64,000 nucleotides of DNA from Flavobacterium sp. MC2016-06 (GCF_009711165.2 NZ_WMID02000024.1:15419-79418); one strand, 5' to 3'; numbered from the stretch's first letter, positions 14,928 to 24,666 are shown. Program-made: numbers and translations. Notes: a model not told the origin generated them from the letters alone.

Positions 14928-16712
14928 ATGGCTAGATATCAAGAAAATGATTTACCAAAATCAAAAATTACTGCTACTTCACTTAATAAAGCAACAATAA
15001 TATTTAAATACGCAGGAAAACACCAATGGAAATTTTATGTTGGTTTGTTTTTCTTATTATTAACAGGAGCTACTGCCCTAGCCTTTCCTAAATTAATGGG
15101 AATGCTGGTAGACTGCGTAAAAAACAAAGACAATACCCAGACCAATAAAATTGCGTTAGGATTAATTGTAATCTTGTTTTTGCAGGCATTTTTCTCTTTT
15201 TTCAGATTATCACTATTCGTTAATTTTACCGAAAACACATTGGCAAACCTTCGTTTGTCTTTGTACACCAATTTGGTAAAACTGCCTATGACATTCTTCT
15301 CTCAAAAAAGAGTTGGAGAACTAAACAGCCGTATTAGTGCTGATATTACTCAAATTCAAGATACTTTAACAAGCACAATTGCCGAGTTTTTACGTCAATT
15401 CATACTTATTATAGGTGGTGTCATTTTATTGGCTACAGAAAGCTTTAAATTAACTTTATTAATGCTTGCTGTTGTGCCGCTGGTTGCTGTTGCAGCCGTA
15501 ATCTTTGGGAGATTTATTCGAAAATATTCTAAACAAGTACAAGATCAAGTTGCCGAAAGTCAGGTAATTGTTGAAGAAACCATGCAGGGAATCAGCATTG
15601 TAAAAGCTTTTGCTAACGAATGGTACGAAATTGCACGTTATAAAGGTAAAATAAACGAAGTAGTAAAACTGGCTATTAAAGGCGGTAAATACCGTGGATA
15701 TTTTGCCTCATTTATTATTTTCTGTTTATTCGGAGCCATTGTAGCGGTAGTTTGGTACGGTGTACGTTTGAGTATTGCCGGAGAAATGAGTGTTGGACAA
15801 TTAATCTCTTTTGTATTGTATTCTACTTTTGTTGGTGCTTCTTTTGGTGGAATTGCCGAATTATATGCGCAAATCCAAAAAGCAATTGGAGCTACCGAAA
15901 GAGTTTTTGAACTATTAGAAGAAACTCCAGAGAAAATTGATCTTGATGCAAACGGAACGCACGAAAAAATTAAAGGAGATGTAAGCTTCAATAATGTTGC
16001 TTTTAGTTATCCTTCTCGTAAAGAAGTTGAAGTATTAAAAAATGTAAACTTCACAGCAGAATTTGGTCAAAAAATAGCGATTGTAGGCCCGAGTGGTGCA
16101 GGAAAATCGACAATTTCATCTTTATTACTTCGTTTCTACGACATAACTTCGGGAGAAATTACCGTTGACGGAAAAAATATTTACGACTACGATTTAGAAA
16201 ATCTTCGCGGTAACATGAGTATTGTACCGCAAGACGTAATTTTATTTGGAGGAACAATTAGAGAAAACATCGCATACGGAAAACCAGACGCAACTGAAGA
16301 AGAAATTATATTGGCTGCAAAACAAGCCAATGCCTTTAATTTTGTAGAAGGTTTCCCTGAGAAATTTGAAACTTTGGTTGGAGAACGTGGTGTAAAATTA
16401 TCGGGCGGACAACGTCAGCGTATTGCCATTGCAAGAGCTTTGCTTAAAAACCCTAGTATTTTAATTTTAGATGAAGCCACTTCGTCTTTAGACAGCGAAA
16501 GCGAAAAATTAGTACAAGAAGCATTAGAGGTTTTAATGGAAGGAAGAACAAGTATTATTATTGCACACCGTCTTTCGACTATTAGAAGTGCCGATAAAAT
16601 ATTGGTGCTGGACAACGGAAAAATTACTGAAGAAGGAACGCATCAAGAATTAATAAATCTTGAAAACGGAATTTATAAAAACTTGAGCAACTTACAGTTT
16701 ACAAATAATTAA
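14928..16712 (+). CDS. ABC exporter, fused permease and ATPase (MsbA-like)
   Basis: This is a 594-aa half-transporter that acts as a homodimer in the inner membrane. Residues 1-320 hold six transmembrane helices. The nucleotide-binding domain from about 345 has Walker A GPSGAGKS (387-394), signature LSGGQ (about 491), Walker B ILILDEA ending near 516 and the switch histidine in IIAHRLST. Length and layout fit lipid or multidrug exporters such as MsbA/BmrA. The substrate cannot be assigned. The gene has its own promoter and is followed by a hairpin at 16778. Confidence 0.92.
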   Translation: MARYQENDLPKSKITATSLNKATIIFKYAGKHQWKFYVGLFFLLLTGATALAFPKLMGMLVDCVKNKDNTQTNKIALGLIVILFLQAFFSFFRLSLFVNFTENTLANLRLSLYTNLVKLPMTFFSQKRVGELNSRISADITQIQDTLTSTIAEFLRQFILIIGGVILLATESFKLTLLMLAVVPLVAVAAVIFGRFIRKYSKQVQDQVAESQVIVEETMQGISIVKAFANEWYEIARYKGKINEVVKLAIKGGKYRGYFASFIIFCLFGAIVAVVWYGVRLSIAGEMSVGQLISFVLYSTFVGASFGGIAELYAQIQKAIGATERVFELLEETPEKIDLDANGTHEKIKGDVSFNNVAFSYPSRKEVEVLKNVNFTAEFGQKIAIVGPSGAGKSTISSLLLRFYDITSGEITVDGKNIYDYDLENLRGNMSIVPQDVILFGGTIRENIAYGKPDATEEEIILAAKQANAFNFVEGFPEKFETLVGERGVKLSGGQRQRIAIARALLKNPSILILDEATSSLDSESEKLVQEALEVLMEGRTSIIIAHRLSTIRSADKILVLDNGKITEEGTHQELINLENGIYKNLSNLQFTNN

Positions 16713-16777
16713 TATTTAATAGATCTCTTTTTTTGTAAGAAAAAGACAAGTTAATTAAAGACAAATACTTAAATTTG

Positions 16778-16808
16778 AAGTCAATAGGTGTAAAAACTTA
16801 TTGACTTT
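16778..16808 (+). terminator. Intrinsic terminator after ABC transporter
   Basis: AAGTCAATA / TATTGACTT pairs across a 13-nt loop and is followed by TTCTTTTTTT. Confidence 0.7.
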
Positions 16809-16861
16809 TCTTTTTTTATTTTAAATCGTTTCTAATTTATGTAGTACCAAATACTTTATTT

Positions 16862-18073
16862 ATGAAGCTAAAAGAACTTGATCTAAAAAAATATTTGACT
16901 TCTTTCCTCCTATTCTTTTGTTGGATAGCATTTTCTCAAGAGCAAAAAGACTCCACTAAATTAATGAATGTGAGTTACGGTTCAAAAGGAATTCAATTAG
17001 AAACCAAAGACAAGAAATTCTTATTTCAACTGCAAAGCCGACTGCAATTTCGTTTTGCAACTCCTTACGATCAAGATCCAGTATCTTTTGATGATTTTAA
17101 TCAAGACAATCAAACAGCATTCAAAATAAATAGAGCGAGACTAAAAATAGGCGGTCATGCCTTTGAACCTTGGTTGAAATACTATTGGGAATACGAGCTC
17201 AGTCAATCTAATTTGTTAGATTTTAGAATAATGATTGAAAAATGGGATTGGTTAAGTTTTAAAGTTGGACAATGGAAAACGGAGTTTACTCGCGAGCGTT
17301 TTATTAGCAGCGGCGAGCAGCAAATGGTAGATCGATCGATCTTAAACAGACCTTTTACCACAGACAGACAGCAAGGTGTTGAAGTTTATGGACATTTAAA
17401 AGGAAAAGGAATTGTAGATTTTAATTATTGGGCTGCAGCCTTAACAGGAACCGGAAGAGGAAATACTAAAAATGACGATAAAAATTTAATGTACTTTGGT
17501 CGCGCACAATGGAATTTTTTAGGTAGACCTGTTGATTTTGAAGGCGGAGATTTAGAGTTTCATGAAAAACCGGCTGCTATTATTGCGCTTGCAGGTGTAA
17601 CTAATAGAAGCCCTTATACCCGTTTTTCACAATCAGGAGGCGGTTCTCTAGAAGGATTTGAAGAAGAAAACCCAGGACAGTACAGAGTCAATCAATATAA
17701 TTTTGAAACTGCTTTTATGTACCGAGGATTTTCTTGGCAGAGCGAATGGCATCACAAAAATATTATAGATAAAGACAACAATGATCAATTAACCAGATTG
17801 CGCGGTTACTATGCGCAGGCGGGTTATTTTTTTCATACCATTTGGCATTGGGTTCCAGAAAATTTAGAAGTTGCAGGAAGACATGGCGTTTATCGTCCTG
17901 ATAAAAACTATAAAGACAACTTGCAGACAGAATCTACAGTAGCTTTTAATTATTTTTTTAAAGGACATAAAAATAAGCTGACGGCCGAAGTCTCTTACTT
18001 TGATTTTCAGGATAATACACTGCCTTATGCCGATGGGTGGCGTTTTAGAATACAGTGGGATATTTCGCTTTAA
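16862..18073 (+). CDS. OprO/OprP-family porin
   Basis: This is a 403-aa outer-membrane beta-barrel protein with a signal peptide ending FSQ (about residue 26). It has the family's typical start, GIQLETKDKKFLFQLQSRLQ, and RARLKIGGHAFEPWLKYYWE, and ends in an aromatic-rich strand WRFRIQWDISL. In this family (phosphate-selective porin O/P) the pore passes anions, but in Bacteroidota the name is often structural only. The neighbouring gene at 18168 encodes a second porin-like protein, so both may be made together. Confidence 0.8.
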   Translation: MKLKELDLKKYLTSFLLFFCWIAFSQEQKDSTKLMNVSYGSKGIQLETKDKKFLFQLQSRLQFRFATPYDQDPVSFDDFNQDNQTAFKINRARLKIGGHAFEPWLKYYWEYELSQSNLLDFRIMIEKWDWLSFKVGQWKTEFTRERFISSGEQQMVDRSILNRPFTTDRQQGVEVYGHLKGKGIVDFNYWAAALTGTGRGNTKNDDKNLMYFGRAQWNFLGRPVDFEGGDLEFHEKPAAIIALAGVTNRSPYTRFSQSGGGSLEGFEEENPGQYRVNQYNFETAFMYRGFSWQSEWHHKNIIDKDNNDQLTRLRGYYAQAGYFFHTIWHWVPENLEVAGRHGVYRPDKNYKDNLQTESTVAFNYFFKGHKNKLTAEVSYFDFQDNTLPYADGWRFRIQWDISL

Positions 18074-18129
18074 GTAGTATTTTTTCTATAAAAATTAAAA
18101 TGTATGAATTAAAAACAAACCTAATTTTA

Positions 18130-18137
18130 TAAGTTTG
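18130..18137 (+). promoter_or_regulatory. -7 element TAAGTTTG for the porin-like gene at 18168
   Basis: TAAGTTTG matches TAnnTTTG. It overlaps an in-frame ATG at 18135, which is therefore not the start, and lies 30 bp before the ATG at 18168. Confidence 0.5.
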
Positions 18138-18167
18138 CAGCTAATAAACTTGGTAAACAAACCTATT

Positions 18168-19487
18168 ATGAAATTACACTATTGCAAAAACAGCTTAATT
18201 CTGCTTGTTCTTTTTCTATTCGCCGCTTTTAAAATGAATGCCCAAAAAAACAAATCTCCTTTTGTAGTTAATCTATCTAAAGATGGTTCACAATACATCA
18301 AATTTGGAATGAACTTACAGGTTTGGGGAAGGTATTCTGAACTAAATGAAGGAAGTAAAGTAGGAACAAATGAAGTTGATGATACTTATGATATTGTGAT
18401 TAGACGTCTTCGCTTACAAGCAATGGGAATGTTGACAGAAAATATTTTCTTTCATCTTCAATTAGGACAAAACAATATCAATTTTCAGCAAAATTCTGGA
18501 CCTTCAAATGCTCCGCTTTCGGTTTTGGATGCTTTGGGAGAATATCATTTTAGCAGTAAACTTCATATTGGTGGTGGTTTAACTTCTTGGGGAGCAGGAA
18601 CAACAAGATATTCTGCAAATAGTTCGGCAACACAATTAACATTAGACACACCAATGTATCAGCAGATTACCAATACTTCTTCTACTTTTGGAAACCGAAA
18701 TTTAAGTATTTATGCTAAAGGTTATTTAGGTAACTTTAATTACAGAGCAGCCATTACAAATCCGTATAGAAATACAAGTAATAATTTAGGCTTCAATTCT
18801 ACTTTAAGTACAGAAACTCCTAGAGCGCAATATTCTGGAATTTTAACTTATGCCTTCTTAGAAAAAGAATCTATTGAAGACGCTTACCATAGAGGAACTT
18901 ATTTAGGAACAAAAAAAGTATTTAACGTTGCGCTTGGATATATGACAGAGGTAAAAGCAATGTGGCATCTTACGCCTGATGCAACAATTGCTTACGACGA
19001 TATGAAAGTTTTAGGTCTGGATGTTTTTTACGACAGCCCGATTAATGACAAAGGAGCAGCAATCACAGCTTATGCCGCTTATAATAATAACAATTACGGA
19101 AAAAATTACATTCAGTCTGTTTCTACACCAAATCCAGCTGTAGGAGATAATACATTAATAAATGGTTCTGGAGCAGGTTTTATAGGCGTTGGAACGGGAA
19201 ATATTTATTATGCACAATTGGGTTATTTGTTTGCAAAACCATCAAATGAAGCTAAAAAAGGACGTTTTCAGCCTTATGTTGCTACACAAATTGCAGCTTT
19301 AGAAGCTCTAGATACACCAATGACAATGTATGAAATTGGGGCAAATTATTATACTACAGGAACATTTGGACCAAAATTTAGTTTAAATTACCAAAACAGA
19401 GCTGTTTATGATAAATCCCTTACTGGAAAATATACACAAAGCGACCGATTAGGAATGGTTGTTTTACAATGTCAAGTTTCTTTCTAA
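18168..19487 (+). CDS. Porin-like outer-membrane protein
   Basis: This is a 439-aa predicted beta-barrel protein. The start at 18168 gives a clean signal peptide (MKLHYCKNSLILLVLFLFAA ... KMNAQ). An upstream in-frame ATG lies inside the -7 promoter element and is rejected. The mature part opens with VNLSKDGSQYIKFGMNLQVW and has IRRLRLQAMGMLTENIFFHL, as in porin P-like barrels; the last strand ends VVLQCQVSF with a terminal Phe, typical of outer-membrane insertion. The transported solute is unknown. A terminator follows directly. Confidence 0.72.
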   Translation: MKLHYCKNSLILLVLFLFAAFKMNAQKNKSPFVVNLSKDGSQYIKFGMNLQVWGRYSELNEGSKVGTNEVDDTYDIVIRRLRLQAMGMLTENIFFHLQLGQNNINFQQNSGPSNAPLSVLDALGEYHFSSKLHIGGGLTSWGAGTTRYSANSSATQLTLDTPMYQQITNTSSTFGNRNLSIYAKGYLGNFNYRAAITNPYRNTSNNLGFNSTLSTETPRAQYSGILTYAFLEKESIEDAYHRGTYLGTKKVFNVALGYMTEVKAMWHLTPDATIAYDDMKVLGLDVFYDSPINDKGAAITAYAAYNNNNYGKNYIQSVSTPNPAVGDNTLINGSGAGFIGVGTGNIYYAQLGYLFAKPSNEAKKGRFQPYVATQIAALEALDTPMTMYEIGANYYTTGTFGPKFSLNYQNRAVYDKSLTGKYTQSDRLGMVVLQCQVSF

Positions 19488-19502
19488 GAAATATAGAAAA
19501 AC

Positions 19503-19534
19503 AAAAAGCTCCAATTTTCATTGGAGCTTTTTTT
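19503..19534. terminator. Terminator between porin-like gene and proline dehydrogenase
   Basis: AAAAGCTCCAATT / CATTGGAGCTTTTTTT is a strong hairpin with a T-run on the plus strand and an A-run on the other side. It can stop both convergent genes. Confidence 0.85.
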
Positions 19535-19555
19535 ATGCTGATAGAGAATTGAAAA

Positions 19556-20725
19556 TTACTTTTCTTTCCTTCTCTTGCGTTCTGCTTTAATCATAGACAA
19601 TTCGCGGCTTGTTTGTCCAGCAACAGAAGTATTTTCTTCTGCACGACGAATCAAGTACGGCATAACATCTTTCACAGGGCCAAAAGGCAGATATTTAGCA
19701 ACATTATAACCATTTTCGGCCAAGTTATAGCTAATATTATCGCTCATTCCGTACAATTGTCCAAACCAGATCTTATTATCGTTGTTAGCAATCCCTTTTT
19801 CCTGCATCATTTGCATCAATTTATAAGAACTCAATTCGTTGTGAGTTCCCGCAAAAATTGACATCATATCTAAATGCTCTAACATATAATGTACAGCACA
19901 ATCATAATTATCATCTGTAGCTTCTTTAGAAACACAAATTGGCGAAACATAGTTTTTCTCTTCCGCTCTTTTGTTTTCTTTTTCCATATATGCACCACGA
20001 ACCAATTTCATACCAATAAAAAAACCTTCGTTTTTAGCAACATCATGCAGTTTTTTCAAATAATCCAAACGATCCCAACGATACATTTGCAAAGTATTAA
20101 AAACAATAGCCTTTTCTTTATTGTATTTACGCATCATATCGGTAACCAAGTCGTCAGCAGCATCCTGCATCCAGCTTTCTTCACCATCAATCAATAAAGC
20201 AACATCTTTTTTGTGCGCTTCGCTGCAAATCTTATCAAAACGAGCCACTACTCGATCCCATTCTGCTTGCTCAGCTGGAGATAATGTTTGTTTTTCTCCT
20301 AATTTTTCATACAATTCAAAACGACCCAAACCAGTTGGTTTAAATACTGCAAACGGAATCGCCAAACGTTCTTTAGCAAATTCTACAGTTTTTAATGTCA
20401 TTTCTAAAGCAGCATCAAACTGCTCTTCCTCTTCTTTTCCTTCAACTGAATAATCTAATACAGATGAAACTCCTTTGGTAAACATTTTGTCAACCACAGT
20501 AATACAATCGTCTTCGTTTATACCACCGCAAAAGTGGTCAAAAACAGTTGCACGGATTAATCCTTCTACTGGCAAATGTGCTTTAATAGCAAAGTTTGTA
20601 ACAGCAGTACCTATCCTCACCAAGGGTTCGCTGTCGATCATTTTAAAAAGAAAATAAGCTCTATCAAGTTCTGTATCGCTTTTTAGCGAAAAAGCAACTT
20701 GAGTGTTATCGAATATTTTTTCCAT
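19556..20725 (-). CDS. Proline dehydrogenase
   Basis: This is a 389-aa FAD-dependent enzyme that oxidises proline to 1-pyrroline-5-carboxylate, the first step of proline catabolism. Family motifs of the TIM barrel are visible: FAVFKPTGLGR, ALLIDGEESWMQDAAD, VFNTLQMYRWDRLDYL, GFFIGMKLVRGAYMEKE and the C-terminal YLPFGPVKDVMPYLIRRAEEN, whose two arginines bind the substrate carboxylate. It is the stand-alone form, not fused to the P5C dehydrogenase. The upstream minus-strand element TATATTTG fits a flavobacterial promoter. It is divergent from aroB. Confidence 0.93.
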   Translation of the reverse strand: MEKIFDNTQVAFSLKSDTELDRAYFLFKMIDSEPLVRIGTAVTNFAIKAHLPVEGLIRATVFDHFCGGINEDDCITVVDKMFTKGVSSVLDYSVEGKEEEEQFDAALEMTLKTVEFAKERLAIPFAVFKPTGLGRFELYEKLGEKQTLSPAEQAEWDRVVARFDKICSEAHKKDVALLIDGEESWMQDAADDLVTDMMRKYNKEKAIVFNTLQMYRWDRLDYLKKLHDVAKNEGFFIGMKLVRGAYMEKENKRAEEKNYVSPICVSKEATDDNYDCAVHYMLEHLDMMSIFAGTHNELSSYKLMQMMQEKGIANNDNKIWFGQLYGMSDNISYNLAENGYNVAKYLPFGPVKDVMPYLIRRAEENTSVAGQTSRELSMIKAERKRRKEK

Positions 20726-20743
20726 TTAGGTTTTTTTTTTGTG

Positions 20744-20751
20744 CAAATATA
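20744..20751 (-). promoter_or_regulatory. -7 element TATATTTG of proline dehydrogenase gene
   Basis: TATATTTG on the minus strand lies 18 bases before the ATG; the -33 part is not clear. Confidence 0.45.
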
Positions 20752-20816
20752 GATAGAGTTTGAATATTATTTAGTTAAAAATGCCTTATTTTGTGGTTTC
20801 AATTAACTAAAGAATT

Positions 20817-21884
20817 ATGCAATCTATTCAAGCCAATAATTATTTTGTACATTTTAATCAAAATGCATACGAAGCTTTAAATATTCATTTAAAAGAAAAC
20901 AAATACTCTAATTTATTTATTATAGTTGATAATCAAACAAATGAATATTGCCTGCCTAAATTCATGCCTCTTCTTGAAACTGATTTAGCAATTGAAATTA
21001 TTGAATTTGAAGCAGGAGAAGCTAATAAAAATATCGAAACTTGCATCGAAATCTGGAATGTTTTAACAGAACTAGGAGCCGATAGAAAATCACTTATCAT
21101 TAATCTTGGCGGCGGTGTAGTAACAGATTTAGGCGGATTTGTAGCTTGTACTTTTAAAAGAGGCGTAGATTTTATTCATATTCCAACAACCTTATTATCT
21201 ATGGTTGATGCTTCTGTTGGAGGAAAAACTGGAGTAGATTTAGGAAATCTTAAAAATCAAATTGGTGTTATTAATGTTCCTAAAATGGTATTAATTGACA
21301 CTCAGTATCTTGAGACTTTACCGCAAAGCGAAATGCGCTCTGGATTGGCAGAAATGCTGAAACACGGTTTAATTTATGATGCGCCTTATTGGAAACAGTT
21401 CTTAGATTTAAAAGCAATAGATTATGCAGATTTTGACGAATTGATTTATCGTTCGGTTGAAATTAAAAATGAAATTGTAATGCAGGATCCAACGGAGAAA
21501 AACATTCGTAAAGCCTTAAATTTTGGTCATACATTAGGACACGCTATAGAAAGTTATTTCTTAGAAAGTGAAACTAAAACAACATTATTACACGGAGAAG
21601 CAATTGCAGTAGGAATGATTCTAGAAAGTTATATTTCATTGCATAAAAATTTAATTACTGAAGCAGAATATGTAGAAATTAAAACTGCAATTCAAAGTAT
21701 TTATGACGATGTAAAGTTTGAAGAAAATGATATTGATCCGATCTTAGAATTGTTGATTCACGACAAAAAAAATGAATACGGAACAATTCAATTTGCTTTA
21801 ATTGAAGGAATCGGTAAAATAAAAATTAACCAATTGGTTGAAAATAAATTGATTCTAGATGCGTTTCAAGATTATAAATCTTAA
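20817..21884 (+). CDS. aroB: 3-dehydroquinate synthase
   Basis: This is a 355-aa NAD- and metal-dependent cyclase of the shikimate pathway, converting DAHP to 3-dehydroquinate. The motifs are NLGGGVVTDLGGFVA, the strand FIHIPTTLLSMVDASVGGKT (substrate/NAD loop), GLAEMLKHGLI and the metal-binding FGHTLGHAIES, with a further HGEAIAVGM histidine. Length is normal. The gene is monocistronic in appearance, sits divergent from proline dehydrogenase and has no shikimate neighbours in the window. Confidence 0.96.
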   Translation: MQSIQANNYFVHFNQNAYEALNIHLKENKYSNLFIIVDNQTNEYCLPKFMPLLETDLAIEIIEFEAGEANKNIETCIEIWNVLTELGADRKSLIINLGGGVVTDLGGFVACTFKRGVDFIHIPTTLLSMVDASVGGKTGVDLGNLKNQIGVINVPKMVLIDTQYLETLPQSEMRSGLAEMLKHGLIYDAPYWKQFLDLKAIDYADFDELIYRSVEIKNEIVMQDPTEKNIRKALNFGHTLGHAIESYFLESETKTTLLHGEAIAVGMILESYISLHKNLITEAEYVEIKTAIQSIYDDVKFEENDIDPILELLIHDKKNEYGTIQFALIEGIGKIKINQLVENKLILDAFQDYKS

Positions 21885-21903
21885 ACTTTTTTTAATAGAA
21901 ACC

Positions 21904-21936
21904 TTTGCTTTAGGTATATTTTATTTTTTACATTTG
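21904..21936 (+). promoter_or_regulatory. Promoter of the 59-aa ORF ahead of speA
   Basis: TTTG (21904-21907), a 21-bp spacer and TACATTTG (21929-21936) match the consensus TTTG-N17-23-TAnnTTTG very well. The ATG of the small ORF follows after five bases. Confidence 0.6.
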
Positions 21937-21941
21937 CCACG

Positions 21942-22121
21942 ATGAAAACAAACAACAAACAAAGACATTTTAGCTCTTATAGAAACCGCCTCAATAGTTC
22001 TTTACTAAGAATCTTGAATCGTTTTTACAATAGTAAGAGTCCATTTTGTTTTGATGTTTTACAATATTCAATAGCAGAAAGTGAAGAATTGGAAATTATA
22101 TTTGCAAATATTAGGGTTTGA
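21942..22121 (+). CDS. Small basic protein or leader peptide upstream of speA
   Basis: This is a 59-aa ORF (MKTNNKQRHFSSYRNRLNSS..., ending FANIRV). It starts five bases after a strong promoter element and ends 64 bp before speA. It is rich in Arg, Asn and Ser (6-7 Arg) in its first half and acidic (AESEELE) near the end. No family is recognised. It fills the otherwise empty 301-bp gap. Because it precedes arginine decarboxylase and is followed by a hairpin, it may be a leader peptide that senses arginine or polyamines; this is inference. It could also be a conserved small protein of its own. Confidence 0.45.
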   Translation: MKTNNKQRHFSSYRNRLNSSLLRILNRFYNSKSPFCFDVLQYSIAESEELEIIFANIRV

Positions 22122-22124
22122 ATT

Positions 22125-22151
22125 TTAGATAAAAACACCCGTTTTTTCTAA
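22125..22151 (+). promoter_or_regulatory. Hairpin between the small ORF and speA
   Basis: TTAGA-T-AAAAAC, loop ACCC, GTTTTT-TCTAA: 11 bp with one bulged T. It lies 3 bases after the stop of the 59-aa ORF and 34 bp before speA. It could act as an attenuator or simply terminate the short upstream transcript. Confidence 0.4.
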
Positions 22152-22185
22152 ATTAAAAATAACAATTCTAAATATTTAAAAATAA

Positions 22186-23589
22186 ATGAATACTAAATAT
22201 TCTGACCTAATTAATCAAACATACTACTTCCCTCAAGAGGAATTCAAATTAAATAAAGACAACTTACAGTTTCACAATATCGATTTGATGAAATTGGTTG
22301 AGCAATACGGTACTCCATTAAAATTCACCTATTTACCACAGATTTCGAACAATATCAATAAGGCAAAAGCCTGGTTCAGAAAATCAATGGAAAAAAACAA
22401 ATACGAAGCAAAATATTATTATTGTTATTGCACAAAAAGTTCTCATTTTGAATACATTATGAATGAGGCTTTTAAAAACAACATTCATATCGAAACTTCA
22501 TCGGCTTTTGACGTGAATATTGTAGAGAATTTGTTGGAAAATGGTAAAATCAATAAAAGTACTTATGTAATTTGTAATGGTTTTAAAAGAGACGAATATA
22601 TTGGTAACATTGCAAGATTAATCAATAACGGACATAAAAACACTATTCCGATTATTGATAATTATGAAGAACTTGATTTACTTCAAGCAGAAATAAAAGG
22701 AAAATTTAAAATTGGAATACGTATTGCTGCCGAAGAAGAACCTAAATTTGAGTTTTATACATCAAGATTAGGAATTGGTTATAAAAACATCGTTTCTTTC
22801 TATAAAAAACAAATTCAGGAGAATGATAAATTAGAGCTGAAAATGCTTCACTTTTTTATCAATACCGGAATAAATGATACAGCATATTATTGGAATGAGC
22901 TTGTAAAATGTATCAAAGTATACATTGCACTAAAAAAGGAATGCCCTAGCCTAGATGGTTTGAACATCGGTGGAGGTTTCCCGATTAAAAACTCACTTGC
23001 TTTTGAATATGATTACCAATATATGATTGATGAAATTATCAATCAGATTAAAATTGCATGCGATGAAGCCGAAGTTGATGTTCCTAATATCTTTACCGAA
23101 TTTGGATCATTTACTGTAGGTGAAAGCGGTGGTGCAATCTATCAGATTTTGTATCAAAAACAACAAAATGATAGAGAAAAATGGAATATGATTGATTCTT
23201 CTTTCATAACAACTTTGCCAGATACTTGGGCGATAAACAAACGTTTTATTATGCTGGCGGTAAATCGCTGGAATGATACTTACGAGCGGGTTTTATTAGG
23301 TGGTTTGACATGTGATAGTGACGATTATTACAACTCAGAACAAAATATGAACGCAATTTATCTGCCTAAATACAGTAAAGAAAAACCATTATACATTGGT
23401 TTCTTTAATACAGGTGCGTATCAAGAAACAATTGGAGGATACGGTGGGCTTCACCACTGTTTAATTCCACAGCCAAAACATATTTTAATAGATCGCGACG
23501 AAAATGGTATTCTGGCAACAGAAGTGTTCTCAGAACAACAGACTTCTGATGATGTATTGAAGATTTTAGGGTACACAAAAAAAACATAA
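22186..23589 (+). CDS. speA: Arginine decarboxylase (biosynthetic, fold III)
   Basis: This is a 467-aa PLP enzyme converting arginine to agmatine, the entry to polyamine synthesis. The PLP lysine is in YCTKSS (Lys84), the glycine-rich phosphate loop is IGGGFPIKN, and the substrate-side motif CDSDDYY is at about 376. It is shorter than E. coli SpeA (about 650 aa), as in other Bacteroidota. It is followed after 108 bp by a deoxyhypusine-synthase-like gene. Agmatinase is not in the window. A promoter-driven small ORF and a hairpin precede it and may regulate it. Confidence 0.9.
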   Translation: MNTKYSDLINQTYYFPQEEFKLNKDNLQFHNIDLMKLVEQYGTPLKFTYLPQISNNINKAKAWFRKSMEKNKYEAKYYYCYCTKSSHFEYIMNEAFKNNIHIETSSAFDVNIVENLLENGKINKSTYVICNGFKRDEYIGNIARLINNGHKNTIPIIDNYEELDLLQAEIKGKFKIGIRIAAEEEPKFEFYTSRLGIGYKNIVSFYKKQIQENDKLELKMLHFFINTGINDTAYYWNELVKCIKVYIALKKECPSLDGLNIGGGFPIKNSLAFEYDYQYMIDEIINQIKIACDEAEVDVPNIFTEFGSFTVGESGGAIYQILYQKQQNDREKWNMIDSSFITTLPDTWAINKRFIMLAVNRWNDTYERVLLGGLTCDSDDYYNSEQNMNAIYLPKYSKEKPLYIGFFNTGAYQETIGGYGGLHHCLIPQPKHILIDRDENGILATEVFSEQQTSDDVLKILGYTKKT

Positions 23590-23697
23590 AAAAAAACAGC
23601 AAATTGAAAAGTTAGTAACTATAAAATTATTAATTTGCAGTATCATCCTAAAAGGTTAAACTTTTAATTCAAAAAAAAATAAAAAAAAAGCAACAAA

Positions 23698-24666
23698 ATG
23701 AAAGGACCAATCAGTCAGTTTATTGAAAAACATTATTTACACTTTAACTCTGCTTCACTGGTAGATGCTGCAAAAGCATACGAACAGCAGCTGGCAAATG
23801 GTGCAAAAATGATGGTAAGTATGGCTGGCGCTATGAGTACAGCAGAAATTGGTAAAATTTTTGCCGAAATTATTAGACAAGATAAAGTTCAGATAATTTC
23901 ATGTACTGGAGCCAATCTAGAAGAAGACATCATGAATTTGGTTGCACACTCTCATTATGAAAGAGTACCAAATTACCGTGATTTGACACCAGAAGACGAA
24001 TGGGCTTTGCTAGAAAGAGGATTAAATCGTGTTACAGACACATGTATTCCTGAGCATGAGGCATTCCGTCGTTTGCAAAAACACATTTACAAAATCTGGA
24101 AAGATGCAGATGACAAAGGAGAACGTTATTTTCCGCATGAATTCATGTATAAAATGTTGTTATCTGGCGTTTTAGAAGAATATTACGAAATAGATCTAAA
24201 AGATAGCTGGATGTATGCTGCTGCTGAGAAAAATTTGCCTATTATTGTTCCAGGATGGGAAGATAGTACAATGGGAAATATTTTTGCATCATACGTTATC
24301 AAAGGTGAATTAAAAGCATCTACGATGAAATCAGGTATCGAATATATGACTTTCCTTGCAGACTGGTATCCAAAAAATAGCAGCAATGGTATTGGATTTT
24401 TCCAAATTGGTGGTGGTATTGCAGGAGATTTTCCTATCTGTGTTGTACCAATGTTATACCAAGATATGGAAATGCATGATATTCCGTTTTGGAGTTATTT
24501 CTGCCAAATCTCAGATTCAACAACCAGTTATGGTTCGTATTCTGGAGCAGTTCCAAACGAGAAAATCACTTGGGGTAAATTAGACATTAAAACCCCTAAA
24601 TTTATTATTGAGTCGGATGCTACAATTGTTGCACCGTTAATTTTTGCATATTTATTAGATTTATAG
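23698..24666 (+). CDS. Deoxyhypusine synthase-like protein
   Basis: This is a 322-aa NAD-dependent aminobutyl-transferase-like protein. The family's end region is conserved: SYGSYSGAVPNEKITWGKLD, with Lys294 in WGK matching the lysine that carries the butylimine intermediate in DHS, followed by ESDATIVAPLIFAYLLDL. Upstream motifs include MVSMAGAMSTAEIGKI and PIIVPGWEDSTMGN. Bacteria lack eIF5A, so bacterial members are thought to make homospermidine or related polyamines. The position next to speA supports a polyamine role. The exact product is not known. Confidence 0.85.
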   Translation: MKGPISQFIEKHYLHFNSASLVDAAKAYEQQLANGAKMMVSMAGAMSTAEIGKIFAEIIRQDKVQIISCTGANLEEDIMNLVAHSHYERVPNYRDLTPEDEWALLERGLNRVTDTCIPEHEAFRRLQKHIYKIWKDADDKGERYFPHEFMYKMLLSGVLEEYYEIDLKDSWMYAAAEKNLPIIVPGWEDSTMGNIFASYVIKGELKASTMKSGIEYMTFLADWYPKNSSNGIGFFQIGGGIAGDFPICVVPMLYQDMEMHDIPFWSYFCQISDSTTSYGSYSGAVPNEKITWGKLDIKTPKFIIESDATIVAPLIFAYLLDL

